A DNA stretch of 64,000 bases from the NCBI GenBank assembly GCA_946902985.2, contig OX336393.1, positions 359,396,779-359,460,778 of the forward strand, written 5' to 3'. The translations under genes were made by a program, and so were the position numbers. How positions within the stretch are numbered: the stretch's first letter is position 1; the number at the start of each line of letters is the position of its first letter. Below, piece by piece: positions 31,906-44,267 of this stretch. This stretch comes from Meconema thalassinum (taxonomy: Eukaryota > Arthropoda > Insecta > Orthoptera > Tettigoniidae). Below the pieces are notes generated by a model. That model was not told where the DNA came from. It was given only the letters and a program-made list of their open reading frames with translations, and searched no databases.

Positions 31906-34900
31906 AGCAACTCTTAATTCCTTTCTTGGTCGTTGGTGATCCAAACTCAAACGGATGATAGGCCTAAGCCCACCATCTGGGCGTGAACATAACAGTTATT
32001 AAGAGTGCACTCAATCTATGTTTGATGACTGTACATTCACCATAGTTGCTGTTGTGGGCAAATATCGATTTTCATACGTGGCCTAATGGAGAAGTTTGTG
32101 ATACTTTAAACCACTCAGGTACTGTAGCACCTTGTTGCAAGGTGTCTGTGCGATGCCTTGTACATGTAATGGATTAAAGACAGATCGGGCTTTAGTATGA
32201 TGTACGTTAAGTGAAAACCAGCTTCAAGTTGCGCTTTTTAGAGGCGTTCTATTCAAGTTTAATGAAGCATTGGAGATCCTCCCACTTAACGCGCGAGAGA
32301 GATAAGTAACACGGTATAATCCGGGCTCTTCCCCTCCAGCCTTACGTGTGCGCTGATTGGGGATTTATTCTGGCTAATTGAGAATAGGATTATTGAAAGA
32401 ATCACTTAACAATTCATGGTGGTAAAGAAATGCTCATTTAATTCTTAAAATTCTCAAATCTCTGCTTGTAGGTGAGCATCTTGAGGGGTGCAAGGTTCTC
32501 TTAGAAAACACGGAGAATGAAGACGAGAATATAAGACGAGTTATCAAAAGGTTAAAGGAACATTAAGACTGAGGGTTCGTCATAAATAATGGAAATATTG
32601 ATTTTTATTTTTTCTCATTTCTGAGTCAAACGGATAACTTACAAGGTGACCGCGCCTACTCGTCACAGCCGATTTCGTCGAAATTTATGGTATATGTAGG
32701 ACTTGACCAGAAATGAAAGTGACAGAAGTTGGAGCTCCAAATGGTCAAGCGTTAAAAAAAATAGGTTTTTTGGTCAGGCGAGGCATGAGCCAAGAATGTT
32801 AGCGTAGTTTCCAGCCAGTGATTGGCACAGTGGAAAGAATTCAGAACGGTAATCGTAAAAATCTTGGAAGGTTTCGAATGGATTAAGGAAAAGGGAACAA
32901 TAGACACCTTGTCAAAATCTCTTCAGATAAAAATTATGCAACAGAATGGACCTGAGGAATCAACAGAACCAGTAACCGTAGGGAAAGGAGTATCAGGGAT
33001 CGTAAGTCAATGAAGTGTTCTGCCGACTGCGGAACGCCGAGTACCCTGTTGTGGTGTTCAGCCCAGACTGTGTATACTCATAAATTAATGCAATTAGTAA
33101 TAATTTTGACTGCAATAATTACGTAATTATAGATTTTTAATCGAAATTAATACCCTAATTCTTAGCTAAAACTAATAACTTAAGTTTTAGATTCCTTTGT
33201 ATAGTGTTCAGACACTTTGTGTGGGGGTGGCTGAGCAAGGGGATGAGGGTGTGTGGAGAAGGTGATGTTTTAACTGAGGGAAATCTAATGGATGTGTCAG
33301 ACCGTTGGACGGGTGTCGGAAGGTGCTGAATGTAAAGGGGCAGCGGGTGAAACTCTGTGAATAAGGGTGCGGAATTAAGGGAGGTGACCTCAAGAATGAG
33401 AATAATGCCGTGAGGACTGGAAGTCGCGGCGATCAATCCCAAGTATCGCTGACGGCGCGCTACTACAATAAGCTCTCGACCGTGCTACGTGAGCAAGGCC
33501 ACTGTCAAGGTACGGGCTAGTAATGTAGGCTCACGAGTTATGAAGTGATGTAATGGCTGGAGAAGTGTGAGTGGGGCGGTAAACAGTAAAATGGGATAAT
33601 GACAAATAATAAATAATAATCGGGCCTTTTGGGTAAAGAGTAATTATTTACTAAGGCTTGTCTGGGTGTACTGAGTCCCTTGCAAGTCGGGAGAGTACAA
33701 CAATGTAACAATTCACAAGTGTAAAAAGTGTGGTGAGGGGTTGGATGTATAAATGTGTTTAGGAATCTGAGATGCACACTCACCTGATGCCTAATGTCTG
33801 GATGCGGTTGGGCAGGGGTGCTGACTCTGCCGTGTTGCTGCATAGCTGTTTTGGTAGCAGCTTCTGTGTACATGTTTATGAAGTTGTGTAAGCATTAGCG
33901 CAAGAGCTGTGGCTTCAGCCCTGCTAGCTTTGTGTAATAGAAGTGTGTGGTTTGCTGTTGTTGCTTCCTGCTTGGGGTGTTTAAGGGGTGAAAATCGGTG
34001 TAGGGTGTTGAACAGATGGTTTGATAAATAAATAAATGTAGCTGTAGAAAGGAATATTTGTAGATGTCTGTAGCTGGTAGCTGTATGTGTATACACTTCC
34101 TAAGGGTGTTAAACACCCTGGGATGTGTAACAATAGGATATACAGAAATTTTAAATTTATGGATGATTTGGAACAACTAATTCTCGTCGTTGCCTAGCTC
34201 CACTATAGAAAACTTTTCAGTCGGTCAACACAAATTGTGCCCAATTATATTACGTTAGAAAACAACTGTTTAAACGCCCTAACCTGAAAGAGATATTACC
34301 AGTTTAAATAGGAACGATGAAAATACCAAATACATTTATATCTGAAGTTTGTCTTAATAATAAGTCAATAAATCACAGATTACCATACTTAATCTATTGA
34401 ACCCTTATTGATTTGCCGATCAATGTCTTCATGATTTTTATTATTATTATCACTAATAACCAGGCAGAGCATGTTGGAGATTGACAAAGGGAAGACAGGT
34501 AGTGTGTCGCAACGCTTGCAACAGAGGTGGCTTGGTAGTTATTCCTGGAGATGACCGAGTAAGCCCAGTTCAAGGACAAATTCAGGGTGAACGCGCATCC
34601 AAGTCGGCGTCATTATGGGCGAGCCAGAAGTGAATTTCCAACCGATACACGATTGAATCAGCAAATCAGGAGAGAGGACGCCTAAACTACGCGGAGATTT
34701 GCGTACCTAAAAAGGCGCTAAAACACGTGTATGAAGAACCGCCGATGCGATAGGATTCCGCATCAGTGCAATGAGACGTTTGGATAATAAGAAGAAGTTT
34801 GATACTAGTCCCAAGTCTGTGAGGTGAAAATTATAGCTTATTTTCACAGATTGGCCCCACTCCACCCCATTCTGTCAGTTTCTAATAAATTGATCGGTGA

Positions 34901-34906
34901 TGAGTA
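31906..34906. other. unassigned DNA
   Basis: No recognised coding region or repeat family. Open frames at 32822-33013 (+) and 33155-34176 (-) are short, compositionally biased and without a known motif. An inverted repeat TCTGTGA...TCACAGA sits at about 34815-34850. Confidence 0.45.
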
Positions 34907-35140
34907 GTTTGACACACAACTTTATCGGGCTCTGAGGAGCATCGTTCACGCCAGTTTGACACAACTTTATCGGGCTCTGAGGAGCATCGTTCACGCCAGT
35001 TCAACACAACTTTATCGGGCTCTGAGGAGCATCGTTCACGCCAGTTTGAGACACGATTTTATCAGGCTCTGGTGAGCATACTTCACGTCAGTCTGAACGA
35101 ACATTTTCTTGGGCTCTAGGGAGCAGAGTTCAGGCCTAGC
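34907..35140 (+). repeat. ~46-bp minisatellite, five units
   Basis: Units share AGTTTGACACAACTTTATCG and GGGCTCTGAGGAGCATCGTT. The first three are nearly identical; the last two (from about 35041 and 35090) are diverged. The surroundings (35141-37280) have no frame I can assign, so the repeat's parent element is unknown. Confidence 0.85.
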
Positions 35141-37289
35141 GGAGGGAGATCTCTAGTTGAGATAAGCGCTACGTGGTAGACGTAATTGGTGAGACTTGTT
35201 AAAAGCCAGTTGCGTGGTGGACGAAGATTGTAATATTTTCTGTAAATTTTGTGTTATATTTTTGTGAGATGTATATGTGGGTGTGAAGTAAGCAAATGCT
35301 TAGATAGGGCCAGTTCAACGTTGAGTAATCGCCCAGGACATTTTGAGTGAAAGTCAGTAGCTCATAGCGATTCTAGCTAGGTAGAATAATAACTTTGAAC
35401 ATTTCTTTCCAAGAAGCCACGCCAAGAAATCTACAGAAAGGTCGATTGGTGGAATGATGTGCTACGCCTCTACCAGAACGTCGACGATGAAGGAGTAGAT
35501 TTCCCGTGGGGAAATGCATTGGGACGGAGGTTGATTTCTACAAACTGCACGGTGATGTACAAACCATTGATTTATTCAATATGTAGCTAGATTAGACGCG
35601 GGAACGTTGTAAATAATTTTATTCATTGTTTTTCTTGCGTGTTTAGATTTTTGTGCGCCGACACTGTTATATGTTAAATGTACGTTGGCACGTGGCCAAA
35701 ATTTTGTTTGATTGTATTTTTCTTATGAGTCATTATTAGTATGCACGGCGTGTGTATTTTGATTTTATTCATGCGAATGCGAAATTCGTCATGGTCGATA
35801 AATGGTGCTTTTATTCAAATTCATTTTTAGTAGGAGAAGGGGGTAAAAGTTGTTAGATGTTTTACGATCAGGTTTTTATTCATACTAGGGTTGCCGAGCG
35901 CAACAAGTTAAGATGTCACTGTAGAACACCTTAGTTCTATATTTTTTTGAGTTTTTTTTTGAGATTCCTTTTCAGGTTCTTTAGTCACGGACTAGATTGG
36001 GAGCGCAAGTCGGTGGAAAATATTTTATGTCCTTTATTTCAGGTTTCTGTCAAACCCATACGTGTGATTCTGGTGTGTGTATTGATTCTTCGTGATGAGG
36101 GGTAGAATGTGTCTACCACCCTCATAATATTGTGGTTGTATTTTTATGGAAAGGCAGAGCGCTCTGCGAGGCTACTGTACCTTGTCCTGTGCTGATTCTT
36201 GGATTTCCTTGGGAAATGCTAAGATATTTTATTTGGACACACACACGTATATTATGTGCTTTTGGGAGCACGCTTCTTCGAGACTCGAGCCATTGCTACG
36301 GCAGTTCGAGGTAATTGACACGTGGGTTGACAGATGTGCAGATTCCACTTTGCGCCCGTCTATGTCTGGTGATTCATCGTTTAGGCAGTCCAGCTGACCA
36401 ACTGACCCCTGTAAGCTATCTGTAGCAAACCTGTAATTTTAATGATCATTGGATCATAATATTAAATCGGGAGTTCACCATGTCCGTTACGAATTACCGC
36501 ATATCGAATGAAATGAAATGATTGTTTTACGATGTAAATGTTGGCTTTTAGCCTAGTGATTGCTGTGACACATTTCATTTGTTTGTAATGTTAGATTTCG
36601 TCTGTTGTGACACCGTTGGGTGTATTTTGTATTTTGATTGTAAAAATGGCAAGCGGCCATATATGTATTTTTTCTTGATTGGTCACGTGTTGATTTACTT
36701 GTGTTGATTTGAAAAGTCCTAATTTTAGGCGTTAATGTTGTTTGCTACGGCAGTTCTTTGATTCCAATTTCATGCGGAAATTATTGTTGTCATATTTAGT
36801 GTAGGAAGTGTCGGATTAGTTTAATTAGTGTTTAGTTGTTTCCTCGTGTCTGTCTAGCTCTAAGACAATGCAGATTCGTCCCCTGAAGGTTTACTGGATG
36901 GTGACGAATCTCGCATTAATTTGTACACATCGTACCGCATGTAGAAAAGCCGCACACGCACATGTCATTGCAGTAATTTGGGACATTTGGTCCACATGTT
37001 TTACGATCTCTCCTGAGAAGAGGCCGAGTTTGGCAATTTTATTTTATTCAAGTGGGTGTCATTTGGGAGACCTTGTTTTTTGTTGTTGTTGTTGTAAATA
37101 GTGTAAATTTGTTGATCGGTTATTAAATTCATATGTTTTAATCCTGGTATTCACTTTTCCCTGCATGTTATTTTGTTATATGTTACCCTGCATGTTATAA
37201 GAAGCGCTTAACAACAACTTTACGAAATGGACTGTTAAAACCCCCCGAAATTGAGTCTCATATGCTTCTTTGCAAGGGTTCACTATATT
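35141..37289. other. unassigned T/G-rich DNA
   Basis: No recognised protein, tRNA box or family repeat. A CAGTCGGTCAACACnAAT motif at 34217 recurs in direct orientation at about 37648, so 34.2-37.7 kb may be bounded by short direct repeats of an unidentified element. Confidence 0.35.
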
Positions 37290-37530
37290 CATAATAACAT
37301 GACGCTAATCCGCTACCTCGTGCCTCGCTGGCATCGGGAGAGCGTGGGTTCTAATCACAATGCCGTCCTGAAAATGGTTTTTGAGGCTTCCCATTTTCTG
37401 CACCAGGCAAATGCCGGGACGGTTCCTCTTCATAGGTCCACGGGCGATTTCCTTTTACAATCCCTTCCCTGACACGTCTTGAAAATAAAATAAATGCCCA
37501 TTGGCTGCATTAATAAAATTAATAATTACA
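37290..37530 (+). mobile_element. SINE-C-related copy, forward
   Basis: The forward body reads GGCAAATGCCGGGACGGTTC, the sense version of the SINE-C body, ending in an AATAAA-rich tail. The head near 37330-37360 (GGGAGAGCGTGGGTTCTAAT) is degenerate. Confidence 0.55.
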
Positions 37531-37799
37531 CATCAACTATGGAACTACTTCAGACGAACTGAGCAATAATATTTGTAAATAAGATTGACACATTATACAA
37601 TTTATTTGTTGATATTCGGCACTTGTTTTCTACATTATTTAATTGTCTATCAGTCGGTCAACACGAATGTACCCAAAAGAGATGGATTATACCCTAATCC
37701 TGAAATAAATTACATGAGATTAATAAAACAATATTATATTTTATTTTATTTATATAAAATTAATATTACACTGTATAGATATCAATTTCATTATTTTAT

Positions 37800-38171
37800 T
37801 GCTTTCCTCGGTGGGTGGGTGGATAGCGTGTCGGTCTACTAACCCCAAGCTTGCAGGTTCGCTCCTGGCCGTGGTAAGTGATTTTTGAAAGGCGGCAAAA
37901 ATACGACACGCATGTCATACGATGTTGGGATGTCAAAGAACCCATTTGAATACAGTAGGCCGTGTTCATAATGGCAAAATTAATCTCGGGAGTTTCCGCC
38001 AACACAAAGTTCCTCATTTCCCTACTAGAAAGCGCTATAGTGTTCAAGGAGCTTAGATATCTAACCTCCTTGACTTTCATAGCAATTCAAGGAACAACGA
38101 AATTCGACATGCAAGCTGCCCTCTGGGTGTCAAATTACAAAAGCTTGCACCCGGCATCCGAGGCCATACGA

Positions 38172-38223
<52 letters not shown>

Positions 38224-38225
38224 TT
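37800..38225 (+). mobile_element. SINE-B copy with (ATT)n tail
   Basis: Matches 23190-23635: GGGTGGATAGCGTGTCGG as A box, GCAGGTTCGCTCCTGG as B box, then the GGCCGTGTTCATAATGGC and TTAGATATCTAACCTCCTTG body, CCATACGAT and an (ATT)n run at 38173-38223. Confidence 0.85.
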
Positions 38226-39862
38226 ATTTCATTCTTTTAATGACAATCAAAAAACATTTCACATTAAATAAACATTAGACTTACGTACATCTATTGTATT
38301 TTCTTTTTATTCTTAATTGATTACATTTTAATTGAGCTGAAGAAGACCTCAATGTCAGGTCGAAATATGTACAATATAAAATAGATATATTTGTTTAAGT
38401 AATGATTGGCGTATAATTTAAACTTTGAATTAAACTTAAGTAATTAAAATATATTCCTGACCCGGTCGGAGACTGGAAGCAGGCTGTGGATTTTCATTTC
38501 AATTAAAATATAGCATATGTATTTCTACATGAGAGTAAATATATCCGCCTTACCTTATCTAAGCATAGATGAACAGAATCTGATGAAGTATGCGTGACGA
38601 TCAAAAAATGTCATCCCCCACCCCTCTCCTTTACATTTTTGGTTCATAAAAGTGTGTTATGTTAGTGATAGATATATCATGTAATATTTCTTTCAGGCTA
38701 GGTCGTATAAATACTTGTTGTACCGTCTAATGTAATAGAGGCAAGGTATGTGTTTACCGACTAGAAATCATTCTATAGTAAAATTAAGGAAAGGTGAGTA
38801 TTGATACCTGGAACAAGTCAGAATTTTAAGGGGGGGGGGATATTTAATTACTAATTCCATATAGGTCCCCCTTCCCGACCTCCCCTAAACGTTTATTCAT
38901 TTACCCCTTATTATGTGTGGTTTTGTCGGCATTGCCATTGTAAGCCCCTTCATTAGCGCTGGATGTAGCCCCAGCTACACTTAGGACAAGTACACTAATT
39001 AACAGGGAAAGAAACTGCTTACAAACACTTGTTATTGAAAGCAAAAGGTTCTCACTTCATCAACACTTGTTTCTAATTAGTGACGGGAAAACTAAGGCGA
39101 CACTCTTACGTCTTCAGAAGATAGCCAAGACAATCGGAGGCGACGGGAACACAGGCCACTAATGACTGACGCTTTCTTACCTCCCTGTATTTTTAACGTG
39201 AGTTTGAGATGAAGTAGAAGAAATCAGACATGGGATTAAATGTCAGAAAAGTGCTGAAAACTCTAAGAAGTCGGAAGAAGAAGTTCAAAACTTTTCTAAC
39301 TGAACAAAGATTCGCTTCATTCATTCAGAAGACCTCCTTGCTAGTACAGTATTTAAAGCAGCTGTATAGATTATTCCCAGCGCCCTCCAAAGAGGAAGTC
39401 TGAATGAAATTAATTGAAACTGGAGACAAGACAGGGGAGAGGTGTGGGGGCAGCCTGTTGATAGAATTGGGGGTGGAGGAGGGAGTTAGGAGGGCTGCTT
39501 GTATATAAAGATAAGAAGTCCTCTTGACAGTGTTAAGTGGGAACTAACCTGCAAGGTAGGGGAATCGATAATTTAGCAAGTAAGGAGACGTAAACATATC
39601 GAACATTTAGAGCATCTTGATCAAAGAGATTTAATTTCTACTTGAAAATACATTTGGACTGACCTAGCCATATGGAAGTGAGACCTGGGTATCTCATATA
39701 TAAGCTGGAGGAACTGCTCGGGTCCAAGCTGCGTGGACCTGAGAGGAATGTGGATCGCAGACTATGAGAAGTGAGGTGACGAGTGATGAGGTTTCTCGGT
39801 CCGTGCGTAGTAACAGAACAACATTAGCCGGTGACTCACTCACTCACTCATTCGCAACATCA
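38226..39862. other. unassigned AT-rich DNA
   Basis: No coding frame. A CTGAAGA...GAAA ribozyme-like core is at 38337-38365 (see findings). A CTGCTCGGGTCCAAGCT segment near 39716 is the inverse of AGCTTGGACCCGAGCAG at 40002 and 40172, so a fold-back may span 39.7-40.2 kb. Confidence 0.4.
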
Positions 39863-40208
39863 CAGTGGTTTGAGTAACGGCTCTATGTTAGCATTATTGG
39901 AATAGAAAGGAATGCCAGATATCACGGCGGGCTGTTGACAGATCCTTCTCTTCTCGCCTGATCCTTCCCTGCCCCTTCCCCTCACCCCGCAAGTTCACAG
40001 AGCTTGGACCCGAGCAGTAGCTGATATGAGGGTGGCAGTGGTTTGAGTAACGGCTCTATGTTAGCATTATTGGAATAGAAAGGAATGCCAGATATCACGG
40101 CGGGCTGTTAACAGACCCTTCTCTTCTCGCCTGATCCTTCCCTGCCCCTTCCCCTCACCCCGCAAGTTCACAGAGCTTGGACCCGAGCAGTAACTGATAT
40201 GAGGGTAG
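39863..40208 (+). repeat. 173-bp direct tandem duplication
   Basis: Two copies start CAGTGGTTTGAGTAACGGCT at 39863 and 40036 and run through ACCCGAGCAGTA and GATATGAGGGTGGCA. They are almost identical, so the duplication is recent. No frame or known family. Confidence 0.9.
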
Positions 40209-41676
40209 CACGGACGATTGCTGGAGAAAATAGATAGGAGCAATGACAGGAGGGTACTCGTAATAAGGAGATAAAGTCTAAGTTAGAAATGATTAATATT
40301 GTTGTATCCCCACCTGATAGGGCCAGAGGCCGATCAGGGGTTCTGCAGGACAATGTACTAGATCGTTATCGTGTCCTTACCGATATATTCTGTTAGGGAT
40401 TACAGTATAGCCACTATTTTACAAGGAAATGGAAGTGGGACGTGATTACAGGTTTCAGGGAAAGCTGGAAAGTGTATCGCCCACTTTATTCAGTTTGTGA
40501 GTAAAGGACCCATCACCATGGATACAAGGATTGAATGGATTAATTTAGACCTGAAGTAAAATTAAAAGACTGGTTCTCACCAGTCCCCTCAGTTTTTTTT
40601 TAGCGATGATACTCTCAAGCACCACCTCAGCTCCACCCGCATTGGTCAATGTGCGTCCGATAACCCAACTTACCTAATCTCCCGATCTGCAGGCAATCGA
40701 CTTCTGTGATGGTCTGGCTTCCACCCATGCAGGGCTGACTGACTTCTTACTTCCTGAGGCAGCTTTTTAACCATACAATACTAACATACGTAAGATTTAC
40801 GTGTATGAATAATTTAACTGCTTTATATTACCTCTATATCTGTCCCCACCCTACCATCTTCCAGCAGTGCTTCTACTGGTCTATGGTGGTGATGTCAATG
40901 CTTTTGTTATTAATGCCAATCAATTCTAGGGGCATAATCATGGGGCAAAGAATTGCCTCGATAATATCCGTGAATTTAACAAAATATTGGTTTCTCCTTG
41001 GCAATAACAAAGAGATGGGGAATTTGATGTAGATTTGTCACATCACTTCAGAGGGATTACAAAATCAACCTCTTAAAAACCAGAGAGAGTATAAGAGGCC
41101 GGAGAGATTACGTATTACTATTTACGTCAAAGTAAACGACTTCTGTAATTGTTGTATTTAAGATGGAACTTAGCGTATTAAACTTCAAAGACCTCAGAGG
41201 ATTCATTGTATGTAAGTAGCATCAAATACGAAATATATCTTCTATATATTTAAAACACTAAGGCGATTTTTGTTACCACGAGATATAGAGAACGACAGAA
41301 CCAATTTACTTCGTAGAGCACTCTAACGAAAGCTCTTGGCCTGTAGATTTGCAGAGTGTCTCTAAAATAAACAAATATATTACGGTATATTTTTAAATAA
41401 ATATAGAAAATAGCAGAATTCTTTCCCCTCACGCATGCGCACAATCCGCCTGGGCTCATGACAAAATGGCGGTGAGAAGTCCATTAAAATGTAAGTTATT
41501 TAATAAGCTTCCATGTAATTGAAAACATACATTAACCAAGTTCTGACAATACAATATAATAACAGTATGAACATATACGAATGTATATTGATTTTATTGA
41601 TAATGAATTGGATTATTTTCTTCAGATAGCGGCTTTTGAAGATAGTGAATGGTTGCGTCTGCATCAAAATGAGAGT
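40209..41676. other. unassigned DNA
   Basis: Mixed composition, with no recognised gene, SINE box or repeat shared with the rest of the window. Short frames at 40805-41032 (+) and 41250-41459 (-) carry no motif. Confidence 0.4.
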
Positions 41677-41748
41677 GCGCGAGTGGCTATTTGGTTAAGG
41701 CGATTGACTGTGGATCCAAGGATCGCAGGTTCGATCCCAACTCTCGCC
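41677..41748 (+). other. tRNA-like sequence followed by T-run
   Basis: An A-box-like GTGGCTATTTGGTTAAGG and a B-box-like GGTTCGATCCC sit at tRNA spacing. Acceptor halves GCGCGAG and CTCTCGC pair at 6 of 7. A T-run at about 41751-41762 could terminate Pol III. The anticodon stem is poor, so it is more likely a SINE head or tRNA pseudogene than an active tRNA. Confidence 0.45.
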
Positions 41749-41770
41749 AGTATTTTTTTTTTGCCACTGA

Positions 41771-42308
41771 AATATTGTTTTATCAAGGAGTATTAGTAAG
41801 GTTTTATGCCAGTTAAAGATACATATTTCTACACATTTTCTCAACACGTTTTATTTCCGTTTTACCATTGCATTACAGCATGTCCTCAATACGTCGTTTG
41901 AATATCTGCAATCAGTTCCAGTAACTGACAACAGATGGCAGTACCTCGCCAATATAGTTCCAGTAACTGAGAGCAGATTGCGTCGATATATTTAAAACAC
42001 AAGGCATGGCCTTGATGGCGAATTTTCACGTGATAGTTAAATATTGTTTTATCAAGGATTATTAGTAACGTTTTATGTCAGTTAAAGATTCCAACATTCC
42101 CTCTCAATAAGTTTTATTTCCGTTTTACCATTGCATTACAGCATGTGGTCAAAAGAGCTAATATCTGCCATCAATTGCAGTAACTGACCACAGATGGCAG
42201 TACCTCGCCCATATAGTTTCAGTAACTAACAACAGATGGCAGCACCATTGCATCGATATATTTAAAACACAAAACTTGGCGCGTTTTCAAGTGATGGAGA
42301 GTTTAGAG
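41771..42308 (+). repeat. 269-bp tandem duplication after the tRNA-like head
   Basis: AATATTGTTTTATCAAGG recurs at 41771 and 42040, with matching CGTTTTACCATTGCATTACA and ACAGATGGCAG stretches downstream. Together with the tRNA-like head it may be a SINE with a duplicated body. Confidence 0.7.
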
Positions 42309-42599
42309 GGGAATTTTTAAGAAGGGAAACGTTGAAGAACATTAACTGACTGTTGAGTGTGTAGGCTATGTTGTTTATGTACTTTAATATTGCAATTTCT
42401 TCCCAATGCTTCGGTGGTCAAGTTGGTAGCATCCTAGACTAAAAGTTATAAATTATGCATCGTCGATATACTCTTAAATTATTAGTGAAAAGGTAGTTTT
42501 CCAGGCCCTGGCGCGTGTCCACAATTGCTTTCGCCATGAGAGACACTTGGCAAACATAATTCGTTTGAAGGGCTCCGACATCGTTGTCACTCAGCCCCA

Positions 42600-42930
42600 T
42601 GTACTTTGGTGTGTAAGTGTAAAATTTCCTCTGATAACCCGTATTATTGTGATAGCTGCATTACTTTGTGTATTTGTAATTACGGTGGGAAATGGCAAGG
42701 TGACGGCCGAGGCCTTAAGTTAGGAACCATCCCGGTATTTGCCTTGAGTGGAAGTGGGAAACCACGGAAAACCACATCTAAGATTGTCGAGATGGGAATC
42801 AAACCTTCCTCTTCTTAGTTATACCTCTAGAGACTGAATGTGCCCCGTTTTTGCCCTCAGACCAGAATTAAATTTCTTGGCAGAGCAGGAAATGTAACCC
42901 GGGTCTCCGAGGCGATAGCCAAGAATGGGT
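42600..42930 (-). mobile_element. SINE-C copy in first duplication unit
   Basis: Contains the reverse body (GGAAACCACGGAAAACCACA at about 42757) and the remains of the tRNA-like head near 42890-42925 (GGTCTCCGAGGCGATAGCC). Confidence 0.65.
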
Positions 42931-43091
42931 GGGCTTCCATGTGTTAATACGATTTTTGACATGCACGGGGCATAGAATTCTAAAACAGCCTCCATTAGGG
43001 TGACTGCCGAAGTGAGTATTGAGTATATGCCTATGCTCATTCCAGTAGTTGGCGAAGTTATTCTATGTTCCCCTGCAAAATGTACAGCCAT

Positions 43092-43700
43092 AAACTATAA
43101 CAGGTGATGGAAATAGCTTATTTAAAGCAGTTTTGTACTGTTTATATCAACATGAAGAACGTCATTCTGCGCTGCGTTTTCAAGCTATTGCCAAACATTT
43201 CGCTGGCAGGAACAATTATAAGGAATTTATTGTAAGCGATCAGTCTCATCGCATTCTCCTCACCAACCAACGTGAGTATGAGAGTCTCTGGACGGTCATG
43301 TTGAACTTCATTGTATAAGACAGTTGTTTAATGATTATTTGTTTAGAGTACTGAATCTAACTACGCAGTTGATTTCGGCAATGGAAGTATTTTTTGCCAT
43401 TTAATATTTAGCGGCTCCGATATTGCAGGACACTATAGTGTTATCGAATAATACGAAGCCACATTTAAAATCCAATATAAATAGGCCATTTCAGAAACAA
43501 TTCCAGATGTTATGCAGTACAGTGTAAGGTCTTTGACGATCAAATGTAAACATTGTTCTACATTGTATTTCTCTTGCGTAAAATCTACGCGCGGTTACTT
43601 TGGCCTTTACTGTTGTGATGGTAAAATTGATCTGCTGAAATATAAAATATTTGCCAAGCTGCAACAATGCAATGATATTAATTTTAAAGTCATTGAACTT
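43092..43700 (+). pseudogene. Helitron OTU domain and N-terminal domain, copy 1
   Basis: Reads TGDGNSLFKAVLYCLYQHEE, then the AIAKHF and SDQSHRILL stretches of an OTU cysteine-protease-like domain. The motif is GDGNSLF where active OTU proteases have GDGNCLF, so the nucleophile Cys is Ser. After a gap with stops, CKHCSTLYFSC begins the Cys-rich Helitron-like N-terminal domain (43512-43700). It is broken by stops and frameshifts. OTU domains do occur in animal Helitron/Helentron proteins; their role is unclear. Confidence 0.72.
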
Positions 43701-43789
43701 ATATCCAGTAGTTCAAACACATACATCAGCGTTAACATATTGGCGAACATAATTCATTTGATGGACTCAGACATCGTCATCACTCAGCC

Positions 43790-44130
43790 CCGTCTATTTT
43801 GGTGTGCGAGTGTAAACTTTTCTCTGATAACCTGTGTTATTGTGATGGCTGTGTTGATGTGTGCATTTGTAATTAATGTGGGGAATGGGGAGTTAACGAC
43901 CGAGGCTTTAAGTTAGGAACTATCCCGGTATTTGCCTGGAGTGGAAGTGGGAAACCACGGAAAACCAAATCCAAGATTGTTGAGATGGGAATCAAACTTT
44001 GCTCTTCTTAGTTTTGCCTCACGAGTGCGCCCCGTTCCAGTCCTCAGACCAGAATTAAATTTCTTGGCAGAGCGGGGATCGAACCTGGAATCCGGGGCAA
44101 TAGCTCAGAATGTAGCCTTAAGAATGGGCT
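43790..44130 (-). mobile_element. SINE-C copy in second duplication unit
   Basis: Reverse body at 43935-43985 (GGAAACCACGGAAAACCAAA) and a B-box-like end near 44065-44090 (reverse of GATCGAACCTGGAATCC). It parallels the SINE at 42600-42930, consistent with block duplication. Confidence 0.65.
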
Positions 44131-44267
44131 TCCCTGTGTTAATACGATCTTTGACAAGCACTGAACATATAATTCTAAAACTCCCTCCATTACTGTGGCT
44201 GGCGAAGTGAGTCTATGCTCATTCCAGTAGTGGCGAAGTGATTCTATGCTCCCTTGCATAATTTACT

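Noticed and set aside
32822..33013. LINE reverse-transcriptase fragment (VTVGKGVSG resembling GKGVRQG)
   Set aside because: Only a few residues match and no neighbouring RT motif is readable.
33155..34176. Several overlapping minus-strand frames as a gene
   Set aside because: Frames are short, overlapping, rich in His/Thr/Pro from skewed composition, and share no recognisable motif.
41677..41748. Functional tRNA-Arg-like gene
   Set aside because: The acceptor nearly pairs and a T-run follows, but the anticodon stem is mismatched and the anticodon reading (GTG) does not fit the body type; kept as tRNA-like only.
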